DNA of 64,000 bases from Deinococcus soli (ex Cha et al. 2016) (GTDB lineage Bacteria > Deinococcota > Deinococci > Deinococcales > Deinococcaceae). Shown in pieces: positions 32,774-45,832 of the stretch (position 1 is the first letter of the stretch; every line of letters starts with the position of its first letter). Location of the stretch: NCBI RefSeq assembly GCF_001007995.1, contig NZ_CP011389.1:1364001-1428000 (forward strand), in the 5' to 3' direction. Made by a program: the position numbers and the translations under genes. The notes beneath the pieces were generated by a model. That model ran no database searches, had not been told where the DNA came from, and worked only from the letters and a program-made list of their open reading frames with translations.

Positions 32774-33193
32774 ATGCCCCCCACCCAGATCCTCCAGGCC
32801 TACGCCGACGCCGTGCACGCCCGCGACGCCGAAGCCCTGCTCGCCCTGTACCACCCGCACGTCACCGTGTACGACATGTGGGAACACTGGCTCTACGACG
32901 GCCAGCAGGCATGGCGCGGCATGATCGAGAGCTGGTTCGCCAGCCTCGGCGACGAGCGCGTCCAGGTCACCTTCGACGACATCCGCAGCACCGTCACGCC
33001 GGAGATGGCCCTCGTGCACGCCTTCGTCACCTACGCGGGCCTGAATACCAGCGGCGAACGCCTGCGCGCCATGAACAACCGCATCACCCTAACCCTGACC
33101 CCCGGCGGGAACGGCTGGCTGATCCTCCACGAACACAGCAGCGCCCCCGCCGAATTCAGCAGCGGAAAGGTCAACCTCCACCGACCAGCCTGA
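32774..33193 (+). CDS. SnoaL/NTF2-like domain protein
   Basis: Protein of 139 residues with the cone-shaped NTF2 fold: helices ILQAYADAVHARDAEALLAL, then ALYHPHVTVYDMWEHWLYDG and paired strands MALVHAFVTYAGL, ITLTLTPGGNGWLILHEHSS. This is the ketosteroid-isomerase-like group often labelled DUF4440/SnoaL. Enzyme or ligand-binding role unknown. TACGGT lies five bases before the ATG. Confidence 0.8.
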   Translation: MPPTQILQAYADAVHARDAEALLALYHPHVTVYDMWEHWLYDGQQAWRGMIESWFASLGDERVQVTFDDIRSTVTPEMALVHAFVTYAGLNTSGERLRAMNNRITLTLTPGGNGWLILHEHSSAPAEFSSGKVNLHRPA

Positions 33194-33215
33194 ACGAGAC
33201 ACCTACACTGCGGTC

Positions 33216-33692
33216 GTGACGCATCAGGAAGGGATCGTGCAGGTGCTGGCCGCCATCCTCAGTCAGCCGCCGGAGGTCTTGCAGGCGTTCAGCCGGGGCA
33301 ACCCGTTCGACAAACTGCTGCGCAGTTACGACGAGTTCAACGCGCAGGGCCAGCCGCTCTACCGCCACCGCCGGGGTGGAGCGCACTACCGGATGTCCCG
33401 CGCGGCGTTCGCGTCTGGGCTGTGCGCCTCGCAACTGTACGGCGAGCACCGCGTGCCGCTGAACATCATCAAGCGCCGCCTGCTGGAAACGGGCGGGGAC
33501 GCCGGGCAGATCCGCGCGATCCTCCGGGCGAACGAGGTCGTGCTGATCACCCCGGACGAGCAGCGGCACCTGGACGCCTCAGTCGCGAACGGGGGACTGG
33601 CGCTGCGGCAACGACTGCCCGAGGACGGCAGTGACCGGCTGGCCTTCGCGGGCATCGAGATCGCCTCGGAAACCCTGACCCGCTGCCTGTAG
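33216..33692 (+). CDS. Uncharacterised protein
   Basis: Encodes 158 residues I do not recognise. The first part (about 1-30) is helical (VQVLAAILSQPPEVLQAF); the middle is basic and aromatic (YRHRRGGAHYRMSR, YGEHRVPLNIIKRRL); the end VVLITPDEQRHLD resembles a small HEPN- or HNH-free helical domain, but that is a guess. No membrane or signal segment. GTG at 33216 is six bases after TACACT, a leaderless start. Ends at a terminator hairpin. Confidence 0.65.
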   Translation: MTHQEGIVQVLAAILSQPPEVLQAFSRGNPFDKLLRSYDEFNAQGQPLYRHRRGGAHYRMSRAAFASGLCASQLYGEHRVPLNIIKRRLLETGGDAGQIRAILRANEVVLITPDEQRHLDASVANGGLALRQRLPEDGSDRLAFAGIEIASETLTRCL

Positions 33693-33696
33693 CAGA

Positions 33697-33735
33697 AAGG
33701 CCGCGCCTCTCCCCTGCCTGGGACGGCGCGGTCTT
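33697..33735. terminator. Bidirectional terminator
   Basis: AAGGCCGCGCC (33697-33707) pairs with GGCGCGGTCTT (33725-33735) with one G-T pair. It lies between two convergent stop codons. Confidence 0.65.
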
Positions 33736-33744
33736 CTGGTGTGG

Positions 33745-33945
33745 TCACTGTTGGGGTTCGTCCTGGAAGATTTCCTCGATGCGCTGCCCGAACAGGCGGG
33801 CGAGTTTGAAGGCCAGCGGCAGACTGGGGTCGTACCGGCCAGTTTCCAGGGCGTTGACGGTCTGGCGGGACACGTCGAGGTGGTCGGCGAGGTCGGCCTG
33901 CGTCCAGCCGCGCGCGGTGCGGAGTTCGCGCAGGCGGTTGTTCAC
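33745..33945 (-). CDS. XRE family small transcriptional regulator
   Basis: Helix-turn-helix protein of 66 residues: NRLRELRTARGWTQADLADH, then LDVSRQTVNALETGRYDPSL, the classic XRE domain, and an acidic end EEIFQDEPQQ. It belongs to the YozG-like group usually paired with a small multi-helix membrane protein, as here. GTG at 33945 overlaps the stop of the membrane gene (GTGA) and has GGAAGGA upstream. It probably binds the palindrome in its own promoter at 34406-34421. Confidence 0.88.
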   Translation of the reverse strand: MNNRLRELRTARGWTQADLADHLDVSRQTVNALETGRYDPSLPLAFKLARLFGQRIEEIFQDEPQQ

Positions 33946-34379
33946 ATGCCGTCCTTCCAGCGCAGGTAGCGGTTGGTGGCCCACATGGCGAGCATGGAGC
34001 CGATGAGCATGAGGTACACCGGCCAGAACGGCAGGCTCAGCGTGGTGGCATCCTGTTGTTCAGGCGGTGCGGTCAGCCAGGTGTACAGTCCCCAGACCAG
34101 GATCGCTGTAATGGTGTTGGTCAGGAACAGCCCTGCGGCCATCCAGGACGTAACGAACCGCTGCCGGGCACGTTCGTCAAGGGACTTGTAGTACCGGAAC
34201 AAGATCCACTGAGTGCCAATGAATCCGCCGAGCATGACGGTCAGGTAGGCCAGTGGGTTGACGGGTCGGCGTCCGACGGCAAGGAACAGGGCCATGAAAA
34301 CAAGGGTAAACGCGAGTTCCCACAGGCGGATCTGTCGGGTCTGGCGGTCGCGGCGGGCGGGAACGGTGCCTGGGTTCAT
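33942..34379 (-). CDS. Small membrane protein paired with XRE regulator
   Basis: Encodes 145 residues with four hydrophobic helices (about 20-37, 44-62, 78-98 and 117-135). The arrangement membrane protein followed by a 66-residue XRE regulator is common in bacteria and often linked to stress or bacteriocin immunity, but no function is established for this family. ATG at 34379 with GGAGG five bases upstream of the spacer. Transcribed from a strong promoter at 34424-34452. Confidence 0.75.
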   Translation of the reverse strand: MNPGTVPARRDRQTRQIRLWELAFTLVFMALFLAVGRRPVNPLAYLTVMLGGFIGTQWILFRYYKSLDERARQRFVTSWMAAGLFLTNTITAILVWGLYTWLTAPPEQQDATTLSLPFWPVYLMLIGSMLAMWATNRYLRWKDGM

Positions 34380-34405
34380 GATGGACCTCCGGCGCAGGCT
34401 CGGAT

Positions 34406-34454
34406 GTCAAGCTTGCTTGACTCAGGGTAGAGAGCCCAGAGTTGCATGTCAAGC
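34406..34454 (-). promoter_or_regulatory. Promoter and operator of the membrane protein-XRE operon
   Basis: On the minus strand TTGACA (34452-34447) is followed after 17 bases by TACCCT (34429-34424). Just downstream, at 34406-34421, lies the palindrome GTCAAGC-TT-GCTTGAC; a single half-site with its flank, ATGTCAAGC, recurs over the -35 box (34446-34454), exactly 42 bases from the matching half-site. This looks like a repressor operator with an auxiliary site four helical turns away. Confidence 0.7.
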
Positions 34455-34479
34455 AATCTTTACATCAGCGAGAGAGAAC

Positions 34480-34501
34480 AGGCGGGCCTTCACGCCCGCC
34501 T
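34480..34501 (-). terminator. Terminator after gltD
   Basis: AGGCGGGC (34480-34487) and GCCCGCCT (34494-34501) form an eight-base-pair hairpin, followed on the minus strand by GTTCTCTCTC. It lies 19 bases past the gltD stop. Confidence 0.65.
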
Positions 34502-34519
34502 CCTCTGTCCTGCCTGAAC

Positions 34520-35983
<1,464 letters not shown>

Positions 35984-36038
35984 GCGTGCTCCGGTGAGGG
36001 GACGCGCCCGGCCCGTGTGGACGGGGCGCGGAAGGGGG

Positions 36039-40847
<4,809 letters not shown>

Positions 40848-41176
40848 GTTGACGCTCCCATCTCGCTCGTGACTCGCATCCGCCTGCGGGGTGCAGGCTG
40901 CTGGAATTACGATACAGACGCGCGCATGTCTATGCAGGGCCGTTGTTTATAACGGGTCTAAAGGTGGCCCGCATCATTTTCCGACCAAAGTGCATGGTTT
41001 GAGCGAAAACCGGCAACAAATGACAGCCGTTCATGTCATCTGCGCAATGGGCTCGCGTCACCGGGCGGCCGCAGTCACTCACCCGCGCAGTGGGGGCACG
41101 CGCCGGAGCGACGACTTGGAAGCGCTGCCATACACAAAATGGCGCGTCCTGCAAGCCCCCGCCGGACCCCGCGTGG
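40848..41176. other. Intergenic region between gltB and a phosphoesterase gene
   Basis: A 329-base gap, lower in GC than the genes around it, with no convincing coding frame. It must contain the gltB promoter; AT-rich candidates on the minus strand lie around 40905-40955 (TATCGT, TTATAA), none compelling. An inverted repeat ATGACA-N8-TGTCAT occurs at 41020-41039 and could be an operator. Confidence 0.45.
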
Positions 41177-42040
41177 TCAGGCGGGTGACAGCTGGAACAG
41201 CGCGATCTCCGGCTCACACAGGTTCCGCACGGGCAGCCCGCTCAGGCCCAGACCCCGACTCACGTACGCGGAGGTGTCGTGCGCGCCCGTCACCCAGCCC
41301 ATCGCGTAGCGCTGCCCGAAAGCACTGGGAACCTGTAACGCACCCACCACCGGCAGCCGCACCTGTCCGCCGTGCGTGTGCCCACACAGCACCAGTCCCA
41401 CCGGGCGTGGCAGCGCGGGCAGCAGGTCCGGGTTATGCGTGACGAGCAGCGTCGCCCGCGCGCCCGCCCCGGACAGCGCCGCCGCCGCATCCGGCTGCCC
41501 GAACCACAGGTCGTCCGTGCCGCCCACCCACAGGTCGGCGCGCAGGGACCGCCCCTCATCGCGCAGGACCGTCACGCCCGCGCCTGCCAGCTGCCCCGCG
41601 AAGCGTTCGCGGCGCGCCGCCCAGTCCGCCCGGACCGGGCCGTAATGACGGCTGGCGTACCGTCCGAAACTCCCGTAGTCGTGGTTGCCCCACACCGAGA
41701 ACGTCCCCAGCGGCGCCCGCAGCCGCGCCAGCTGCCGCAGCAGCCCGGGCGGCATCTCGTTCAGCCGAGCGTCGAGCAGATCGCCCCCGAGCAGGACCAC
41801 ATCCGCGCGCAGGTCGTTCGCGGCGTCCACCCACGCCGCCACGCTGCCTTCCCCGATGAACAGACCGTGGTGCAGGTCCGTCAGGAACGCGGCGCGCAGC
41901 GGCGAGCGCAACCCCGGCAGGGCGCGGGCGTGGCGGGTCACGCCGAAGCGGTATCCCTGCGCCACGCCCGCCCCGCCACCCAGCGCCAGGGCGCCGCCCC
42001 CGCCCAGCAGGGACCGCAGGACCGCGCGCCTCGTGATCAT
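41177..42040 (-). CDS. Tat-exported metallophosphoesterase
   Basis: Calcineurin-like phosphoesterase of 287 residues. A twin-arginine type signal ([20 protein letters not shown]) covers residues about 2-28, so folded export through the Tat pathway is likely. Five metal motifs are present: LTDLHHG, GGDLLD, GNHDYG, VTHNPD and GHTHGG. It is of the YkuE-like class acting on membrane or cell-envelope phosphodiesters; substrate unknown. ATG at 42040 is seven bases from TAGGGT (42053-42048); a GTG nine bases upstream would overlap that box. Confidence 0.87.
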   Translation of the reverse strand: MITRRAVLRSLLGGGGALALGGGAGVAQGYRFGVTRHARALPGLRSPLRAAFLTDLHHGLFIGEGSVAAWVDAANDLRADVVLLGGDLLDARLNEMPPGLLRQLARLRAPLGTFSVWGNHDYGSFGRYASRHYGPVRADWAARRERFAGQLAGAGVTVLRDEGRSLRADLWVGGTDDLWFGQPDAAAALSGAGARATLLVTHNPDLLPALPRPVGLVLCGHTHGGQVRLPVVGALQVPSAFGQRYAMGWVTGAHDTSAYVSRGLGLSGLPVRNLCEPEIALFQLSPA

Positions 42041-42111
42041 GAAGCGCACCCTACACCGACGCCCCCGGCGCGGGTCGTCCGCCGGAAGGTGCAGGCGCTA
42101 GACTGCCCCGC

Positions 42112-42387
42112 ATGAACGTGCCGCCTGAACTGCTGGTCATCGACGTGCTGGACGAGGACGCGGGCCTCGCTGACGTGGAGGACAGCCGGGGCCGCACCTA
42201 CCAGCTGCCCGCCGAATGGCTCCCCGGGGCCACCGACGGCGCCGGGTACCGCGTGACCCTTGAAGGCGGCCACGTGACCTTCACGCCCGACGCGGACGCC
42301 GCGCGGCAGCTGCGTGAACGCAGTAAGCAGACCCTGCTGGACTTCAGTGACGAGCATGACGACAGCCCCGCCGGGGGTCGCGCTTGA
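42112..42387 (+). CDS. DUF3006-like small protein
   Basis: Encodes 91 residues, acidic. LLVIDVLDEDAGLADVEDS, QLPAEWLPGATDGAGYRVTL and a C-terminal helix DAARQLRERSKQTLLDFSDE fit the DUF3006 pattern of a small beta-barrel domain. Role unknown. Leaderless start: TAGACT (42099-42104), seven bases, ATG. The stop overlaps the next gene's TTG by four bases, so they form an operon. Confidence 0.75.
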   Translation: MNVPPELLVIDVLDEDAGLADVEDSRGRTYQLPAEWLPGATDGAGYRVTLEGGHVTFTPDADAARQLRERSKQTLLDFSDEHDDSPAGGRA

Positions 42388-43193
42388 CCCGCCAGGTGCT
42401 GATCATCCCGGACCTGCACGGCCGGCCGGACCTGCTGCGCGCCGCGCTGCACCAGTACCCGGACGCCCACTACCTGTGCCTGGGCGACGCGATCGACCGC
42501 GGGCCGCGCTCCATGCCGGTCGTGGAGACCCTGATGGACCTGCACCGCGCCGGGCGCGCCACGCTGCTGATGGGCAACCACGAGCGCATGATGCAGGAGG
42601 GCGTGAAGTACTACCGCCAGTACCTCGGCACGCACGACCTCGGCGACTACCGCCGCGCCATGGAGGGCTTCCAGTGGTGGATGCGCGCCGGGGGCGAGAC
42701 GGTCCGCGCCGAGCTGGGCAGCCTGACCCTGGAGAAATTCCCCCCGCTGCTCGAGGAGTACCTGGGCGTCCTGCGCCGCGTCGTGTACGTCACGGCCGAC
42801 GGCGAGCTCCACGACCACCCGCCGGCGCACCCAAGCGTGCTCGTGTCGCACGCCGCGCCGCCCGTCAAGCACCCGCAGCACCCGAACCCGCTGTCGGCGG
42901 CGCTGTGGCTGCGGCCCTTCGAGGGGCCCTTCCCGCTGCCCGAGGGCGTCACGTACTCGGTGCACGGGCACACGCCCGTCCCGATCCCCTGCCGCCTGGG
43001 CCGCCACCTGTACCTGGACCTGGGGGCGTACGACACGGGTCGGCTGGCGATTGCCGAGGTGAACGTGCACGGCCTGCCGACCGTGACGGTCCTGTGCGGG
43101 CGCGGTGATCCCACGCGGGGCCGCAAGTACGCCCGCTTCGGCGAGCCGGTCCCGGTCCGCCCGGTGGACCTGCCCGGCGCGCCCCCCAGGTAA
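42384..43193 (+). CDS. PPP-family metallophosphatase
   Basis: Serine/threonine-phosphatase-like metallophosphoesterase of 269 residues. Metal motifs IPDLHGRPDLL, GDAIDRGPRS, GNHERMM, VSHAAPP and VHGHTPV are those of the PrpE/bis(5'-nucleosyl)-tetraphosphatase group. It may act on phosphoproteins or on diadenosine polyphosphates. TTG start at 42384 inside the TTGA overlap with the upstream gene. Followed by a long repeat element. Confidence 0.85.
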   Translation: MTRQVLIIPDLHGRPDLLRAALHQYPDAHYLCLGDAIDRGPRSMPVVETLMDLHRAGRATLLMGNHERMMQEGVKYYRQYLGTHDLGDYRRAMEGFQWWMRAGGETVRAELGSLTLEKFPPLLEEYLGVLRRVVYVTADGELHDHPPAHPSVLVSHAAPPVKHPQHPNPLSAALWLRPFEGPFPLPEGVTYSVHGHTPVPIPCRLGRHLYLDLGAYDTGRLAIAEVNVHGLPTVTVLCGRGDPTRGRKYARFGEPVPVRPVDLPGAPPR

Positions 43194-43211
43194 TCACCGC
43201 CCCGCCAGGGC

Positions 43212-43361
43212 TCATACGGATTCCGTCTGTCGCGTTAACAGATCGGAACATCACCGATCGGTCAACTCCACGCCCGGAACCCGCTTCTCGCCTGCTTGCT
43301 CTGCTGCGCAGTTCTCCGAGTCTGCTCGGGTTGAACGTTTTTGCAAACATTTCAACCCGAG
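43212..43361. repeat. Dispersed repeat element A
   Basis: About 150 bases of non-coding, hairpin-rich DNA. It starts TCATACGGATTCCGTCTGT and pairs with ACAGATCGGAA; next is the palindrome ACCGATCGGT (43253-43262); then GCAGTTCTCCGA (43308-43319), shared with the element at 45.8 kb; finally CTCGGGTTGAA (43325-43335) pairs with TTCAACCCGAG (43351-43361), with an inner GTTT/AAAC pairing. The last stem recurs at 60.7 kb. The final hairpin could terminate the neighbouring convergent genes. Confidence 0.65.
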
Positions 43362-43367
43362 TCCATG

Positions 43368-44558
43368 TCACCCCAGGGTCTTCAGGTCGTCCTGCCGGTC
43401 GGACAACCACTGCGGTGGGCCGTCGCGGACGACCACGTCCTCCTCCAGCCCGATGAAGCCGTGCCCGGGCACCATCACGCCCAGTTCCAGGGTGTACACC
43501 TCGTCCTCGCGCACGGGTCCCTCGACGGTCTGCCCGTAGCGGGGCCAGCGCGGCCCGAGGAGGGTGCCGCCGTCGTGCGTGGCGCGGCCCAGGCCGTGGC
43601 CCAGCGCGTGCTGGTACTCGGGGTACCCAGCGGCGACCAGCGCGGCGCGGGCGGCGGCGTCCACCGCGTGGCCGGGCGTGCCGGGGCGCAGGGCGTCCGC
43701 CCCCGCCTGGATGGCCTGCCAGCAGGCGCGGAAGGCGGCCTGCACCTCCCCGGGCACCGGGGTGCCGTCGGGCAGGCGGTACACCCGCTGGATGTCCGAG
43801 CAGTACCCGTGGGCCAGGCGCACGCCGTAGTCGATGTGCAGCAGCGCGCCGGGGCGCAGGGCGTGGTCGCCGGGCGGCGCGTGCGAGGGTCGGCTGTCCG
43901 GGCCGATGTGTACGTTCGGGCAGGCGTCCCAGCCCCAGGAGGGCTCGGCGCCGTCGCGGCGGCACAGGCCGTGCAGGAACGCCGCGACGTCCCGCTCGGT
44001 CCAGCCGGGGCGGGCGGCGGCCGCCATCTCGCGCAGGTGCGCCTCGGCCAGATCCACCGCCCCCCGGATCGCGGCGTGTTCCCCGGGCGTCTTGACCGAC
44101 CGGAGCTGCCCCAGCAGCGGCGCGGCGCTGTCCCACTCCAGCGCAGGCAGATCGTCACCGGAGGCCAGCCAGCCGCGCACCCGGCGTTCCAGGCCCGCCG
44201 TCAGGCCGTCGCACAGCGGGTCGTCCTCGCTGATGTTCAGCAGCACCCGCCGCGCGCCCAGGCGGGTCACCTCGGCGCGCAGCAGGGCGCGCAGGTCGGC
44301 GTCGTAGCCGTGCACGGTCCAGCCGGGCGGCACGGCGTCCGCGTCGAACCGGCCCACGATCGCCACCGCCTCGGTGCGGGTCAGCAGGAAGAGACTGTCC
44401 CAGGTGACGTCCACGCCCGCCACGAGCGTCAGGGCCGGTTCCGGGCGCACGCCGGACTCGCGCGCGGCGATCAGCCAGACCTCGCCGCTCCCGAGCAGGG
44501 CCTGCGCCTGCCGCCGCTTGCCGTCCTGAAGCGCGTTCACTGCCGTGTTGGGGGCCAT
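43368..44558 (-). CDS. M24 family metallopeptidase (Xaa-Pro dipeptidase-like)
   Basis: Two-domain pita-bread peptidase of 396 residues, probably cytoplasmic. The N-terminal creatinase-like domain covers about 1-165. The catalytic domain has the metal ligands Asp in HIDYGVRL, Asp in YCSDIQRVY, His in HALGHGLG, Glu in YTLELGVMV and Glu in GLEEDVVV. Cleavage of an Xaa-Pro bond is the usual activity. ATG at 44558 is five bases from TATCCT (44569-44564). The long upward extension of the frame overlaps the divergent hydrolase gene and is not real. Confidence 0.9.
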   Translation of the reverse strand: MAPNTAVNALQDGKRRQAQALLGSGEVWLIAARESGVRPEPALTLVAGVDVTWDSLFLLTRTEAVAIVGRFDADAVPPGWTVHGYDADLRALLRAEVTRLGARRVLLNISEDDPLCDGLTAGLERRVRGWLASGDDLPALEWDSAAPLLGQLRSVKTPGEHAAIRGAVDLAEAHLREMAAAARPGWTERDVAAFLHGLCRRDGAEPSWGWDACPNVHIGPDSRPSHAPPGDHALRPGALLHIDYGVRLAHGYCSDIQRVYRLPDGTPVPGEVQAAFRACWQAIQAGADALRPGTPGHAVDAAARAALVAAGYPEYQHALGHGLGRATHDGGTLLGPRWPRYGQTVEGPVREDEVYTLELGVMVPGHGFIGLEEDVVVRDGPPQWLSDRQDDLKTLG

Positions 44559-44563
44559 GCGCC

Positions 44564-44579
44564 AGGATACCGGTAGCAT
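44564..44579. promoter_or_regulatory. Back-to-back leaderless promoters
   Basis: TATCCT on the minus strand (44569-44564) and TAGCAT on the plus strand (44574-44579) are only four bases apart. The divergent start codons are 28 bases apart (44558 and 44587), so the two transcription start sites lie close to their ATGs and each promoter's -35 region lies inside the opposite gene. Confidence 0.65.
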
Positions 44580-44586
44580 GGGCGGC

Positions 44587-45711
44587 ATGCCGGTTCTGTT
44601 CGTGCATGGCGTGGCCGTCCGCGAGGAGGGCGACCTGGGCTGGGAGGACCTGCACCGCGCGACGCAGGGCGTGGACTGGCCGGGCGTGCAGCGCCTGCTG
44701 CGCGAGCACGTGGCGCCTGGCCTGAACCCGGACGCGCCGGAGTCGGTGCATGTCGAGCGGGTGTACTGGGGGGACCTGGGCGCGCACTTCACGCAGGGCG
44801 GGCAGTTCCGCGCGGCGCGCGAGCGCGAGGTCGCCCCGGAAACCGACCCGCTGACGCTGGACGGGGACGCGCTGGGCGAGGCGCTGGAACGCCGCCTGCG
44901 CGCCGCGCACCCAGTCGCGGAGTGGCCGGGCGTGATCCGCGTGGCGTGGGGCGTGGCACGCGACGCGCGGGTGCGGGCGCTGCTGGCGGACCTGCCGCCC
45001 GCCGAACGCTGGGGCGTGCTGGACGCGGCGGTGCAGGCGCGCCTGCCCACCCCGGCGCGGCGACTGGAACCGCACCTGCCGCCCGGATTGATGCGGGCGC
45101 GGCGGCGGAACGTGAAGCGCACCATGCAGGAGGTCCGCCGCCCGCTGGAGGCGTTCGTGCCGCTGTTCATGGGCGACGTCCTGGCCTACCTGAACGGACG
45201 CGGCACGCCCGAGCACCCGGGGCCGATCCCGCAGCGGGTCCTGGCCGGGCTGCGCGCGGCGCACGCGGCCCGCACCCACTCGAGTGAGCCGCTGGTGGTC
45301 CTGACGCACTCGATGGGCGGGCAGCTGATCTTCGACGCGCTGCACGCGTTCCTGCCCGCCGATCCGGACGGCGCGGCGGTGCGGGTGGACTTCTGGTGCG
45401 CGTGCGGCAGTCAGGTGGGCGCGTTCCACGAGCTGGGCTTCACGCTGGGCGGCCCGCACCCCGATCCCCACGCGGGCGGGCGGCTGGGGTACTTCTGGAA
45501 CGTGTGGGCGTACACGGACCTGCTGAGCTTCCGCGCCCAGGGCATCGCGCCCGGCGCGCACGACACGGCCTTCCCACTGTCCGGGCTGGTGCGGTCGGAT
45601 CATCTGGCGTACCTGCACCAGCCGGACTTCTACCGCACCCTGGCGGCAAAGGTCGCGGTGCACGCGGGGCCGCCTGATCTGGGAGACCGCCCGCTCAAGC
45701 ATTTGCCATAA
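44587..45711 (+). CDS. Alpha/beta hydrolase, lipase-like
   Basis: Protein of 374 residues. Oxyanion region VLFVHGVAV at the N terminus and nucleophile elbow LVVLTHSMGGQLIFDAL (Ser in H-S-M-G-G) define the fold; a late GAHDTAF or HDTAFPLSG region may provide other residues. The central half (about 50-220) is a large Arg/Leu-rich insertion. Substrate unknown. ATG 44587 is seven bases after TAGCAT, shared divergent promoter region with the M24 gene. The stop codon lies inside a 10-base-pair hairpin. Confidence 0.78.
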   Translation: MPVLFVHGVAVREEGDLGWEDLHRATQGVDWPGVQRLLREHVAPGLNPDAPESVHVERVYWGDLGAHFTQGGQFRAAREREVAPETDPLTLDGDALGEALERRLRAAHPVAEWPGVIRVAWGVARDARVRALLADLPPAERWGVLDAAVQARLPTPARRLEPHLPPGLMRARRRNVKRTMQEVRRPLEAFVPLFMGDVLAYLNGRGTPEHPGPIPQRVLAGLRAAHAARTHSSEPLVVLTHSMGGQLIFDALHAFLPADPDGAAVRVDFWCACGSQVGAFHELGFTLGGPHPDPHAGGRLGYFWNVWAYTDLLSFRAQGIAPGAHDTAFPLSGLVRSDHLAYLHQPDFYRTLAAKVAVHAGPPDLGDRPLKHLP

Positions 45712-45729
45712 AGGACGCACCTTTATGGC
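45705..45729 (+). terminator. Hairpin overlapping the hydrolase stop codon
   Basis: GCCATAAAGG (45705-45714) and CCTTTATGGC (45720-45729) pair perfectly with loop ACGCA. The stop codon TAA is inside the left arm. No T-tract follows, so it may be an mRNA 3' end stabiliser or part of the adjacent repeat. Confidence 0.5.
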
Positions 45730-45730
45730 C

Positions 45731-45825
45731 GAGCGAAGCGAGTGAATTTTATCGAGCAGGACGGAGAATGGAAGCTTCAGGAGTCCGTCTTCCTGATGCT
45801 GGAATTCGGAGAACTGCTCTAGAAT
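45731..45825. repeat. Dispersed repeat element C (inverted)
   Basis: Non-coding, lower-GC stretch. Read on the minus strand it holds GCAGTTCTCCGA (complement of 45806-45817), identical to 12 bases of the 43.2 kb element, and CTCGCTTCGCTCGG (complement of 45729-45742), nearly identical to CTCGCTCCGCTCGG at 60.7 kb. It also contains GACGGA/TCCGTC pairing. Its right end supplies the TAGAAT -10 box (45820-45825) of pabAB. Confidence 0.55.
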
Positions 45826-45832
45826 CCGGCGC

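Noticed and set aside
45705..45729. Standard rho-independent terminator after the hydrolase
   Set aside because: The stem is good but no T-tract follows and the stop codon is inside the stem; I list it only as a hairpin of uncertain function.
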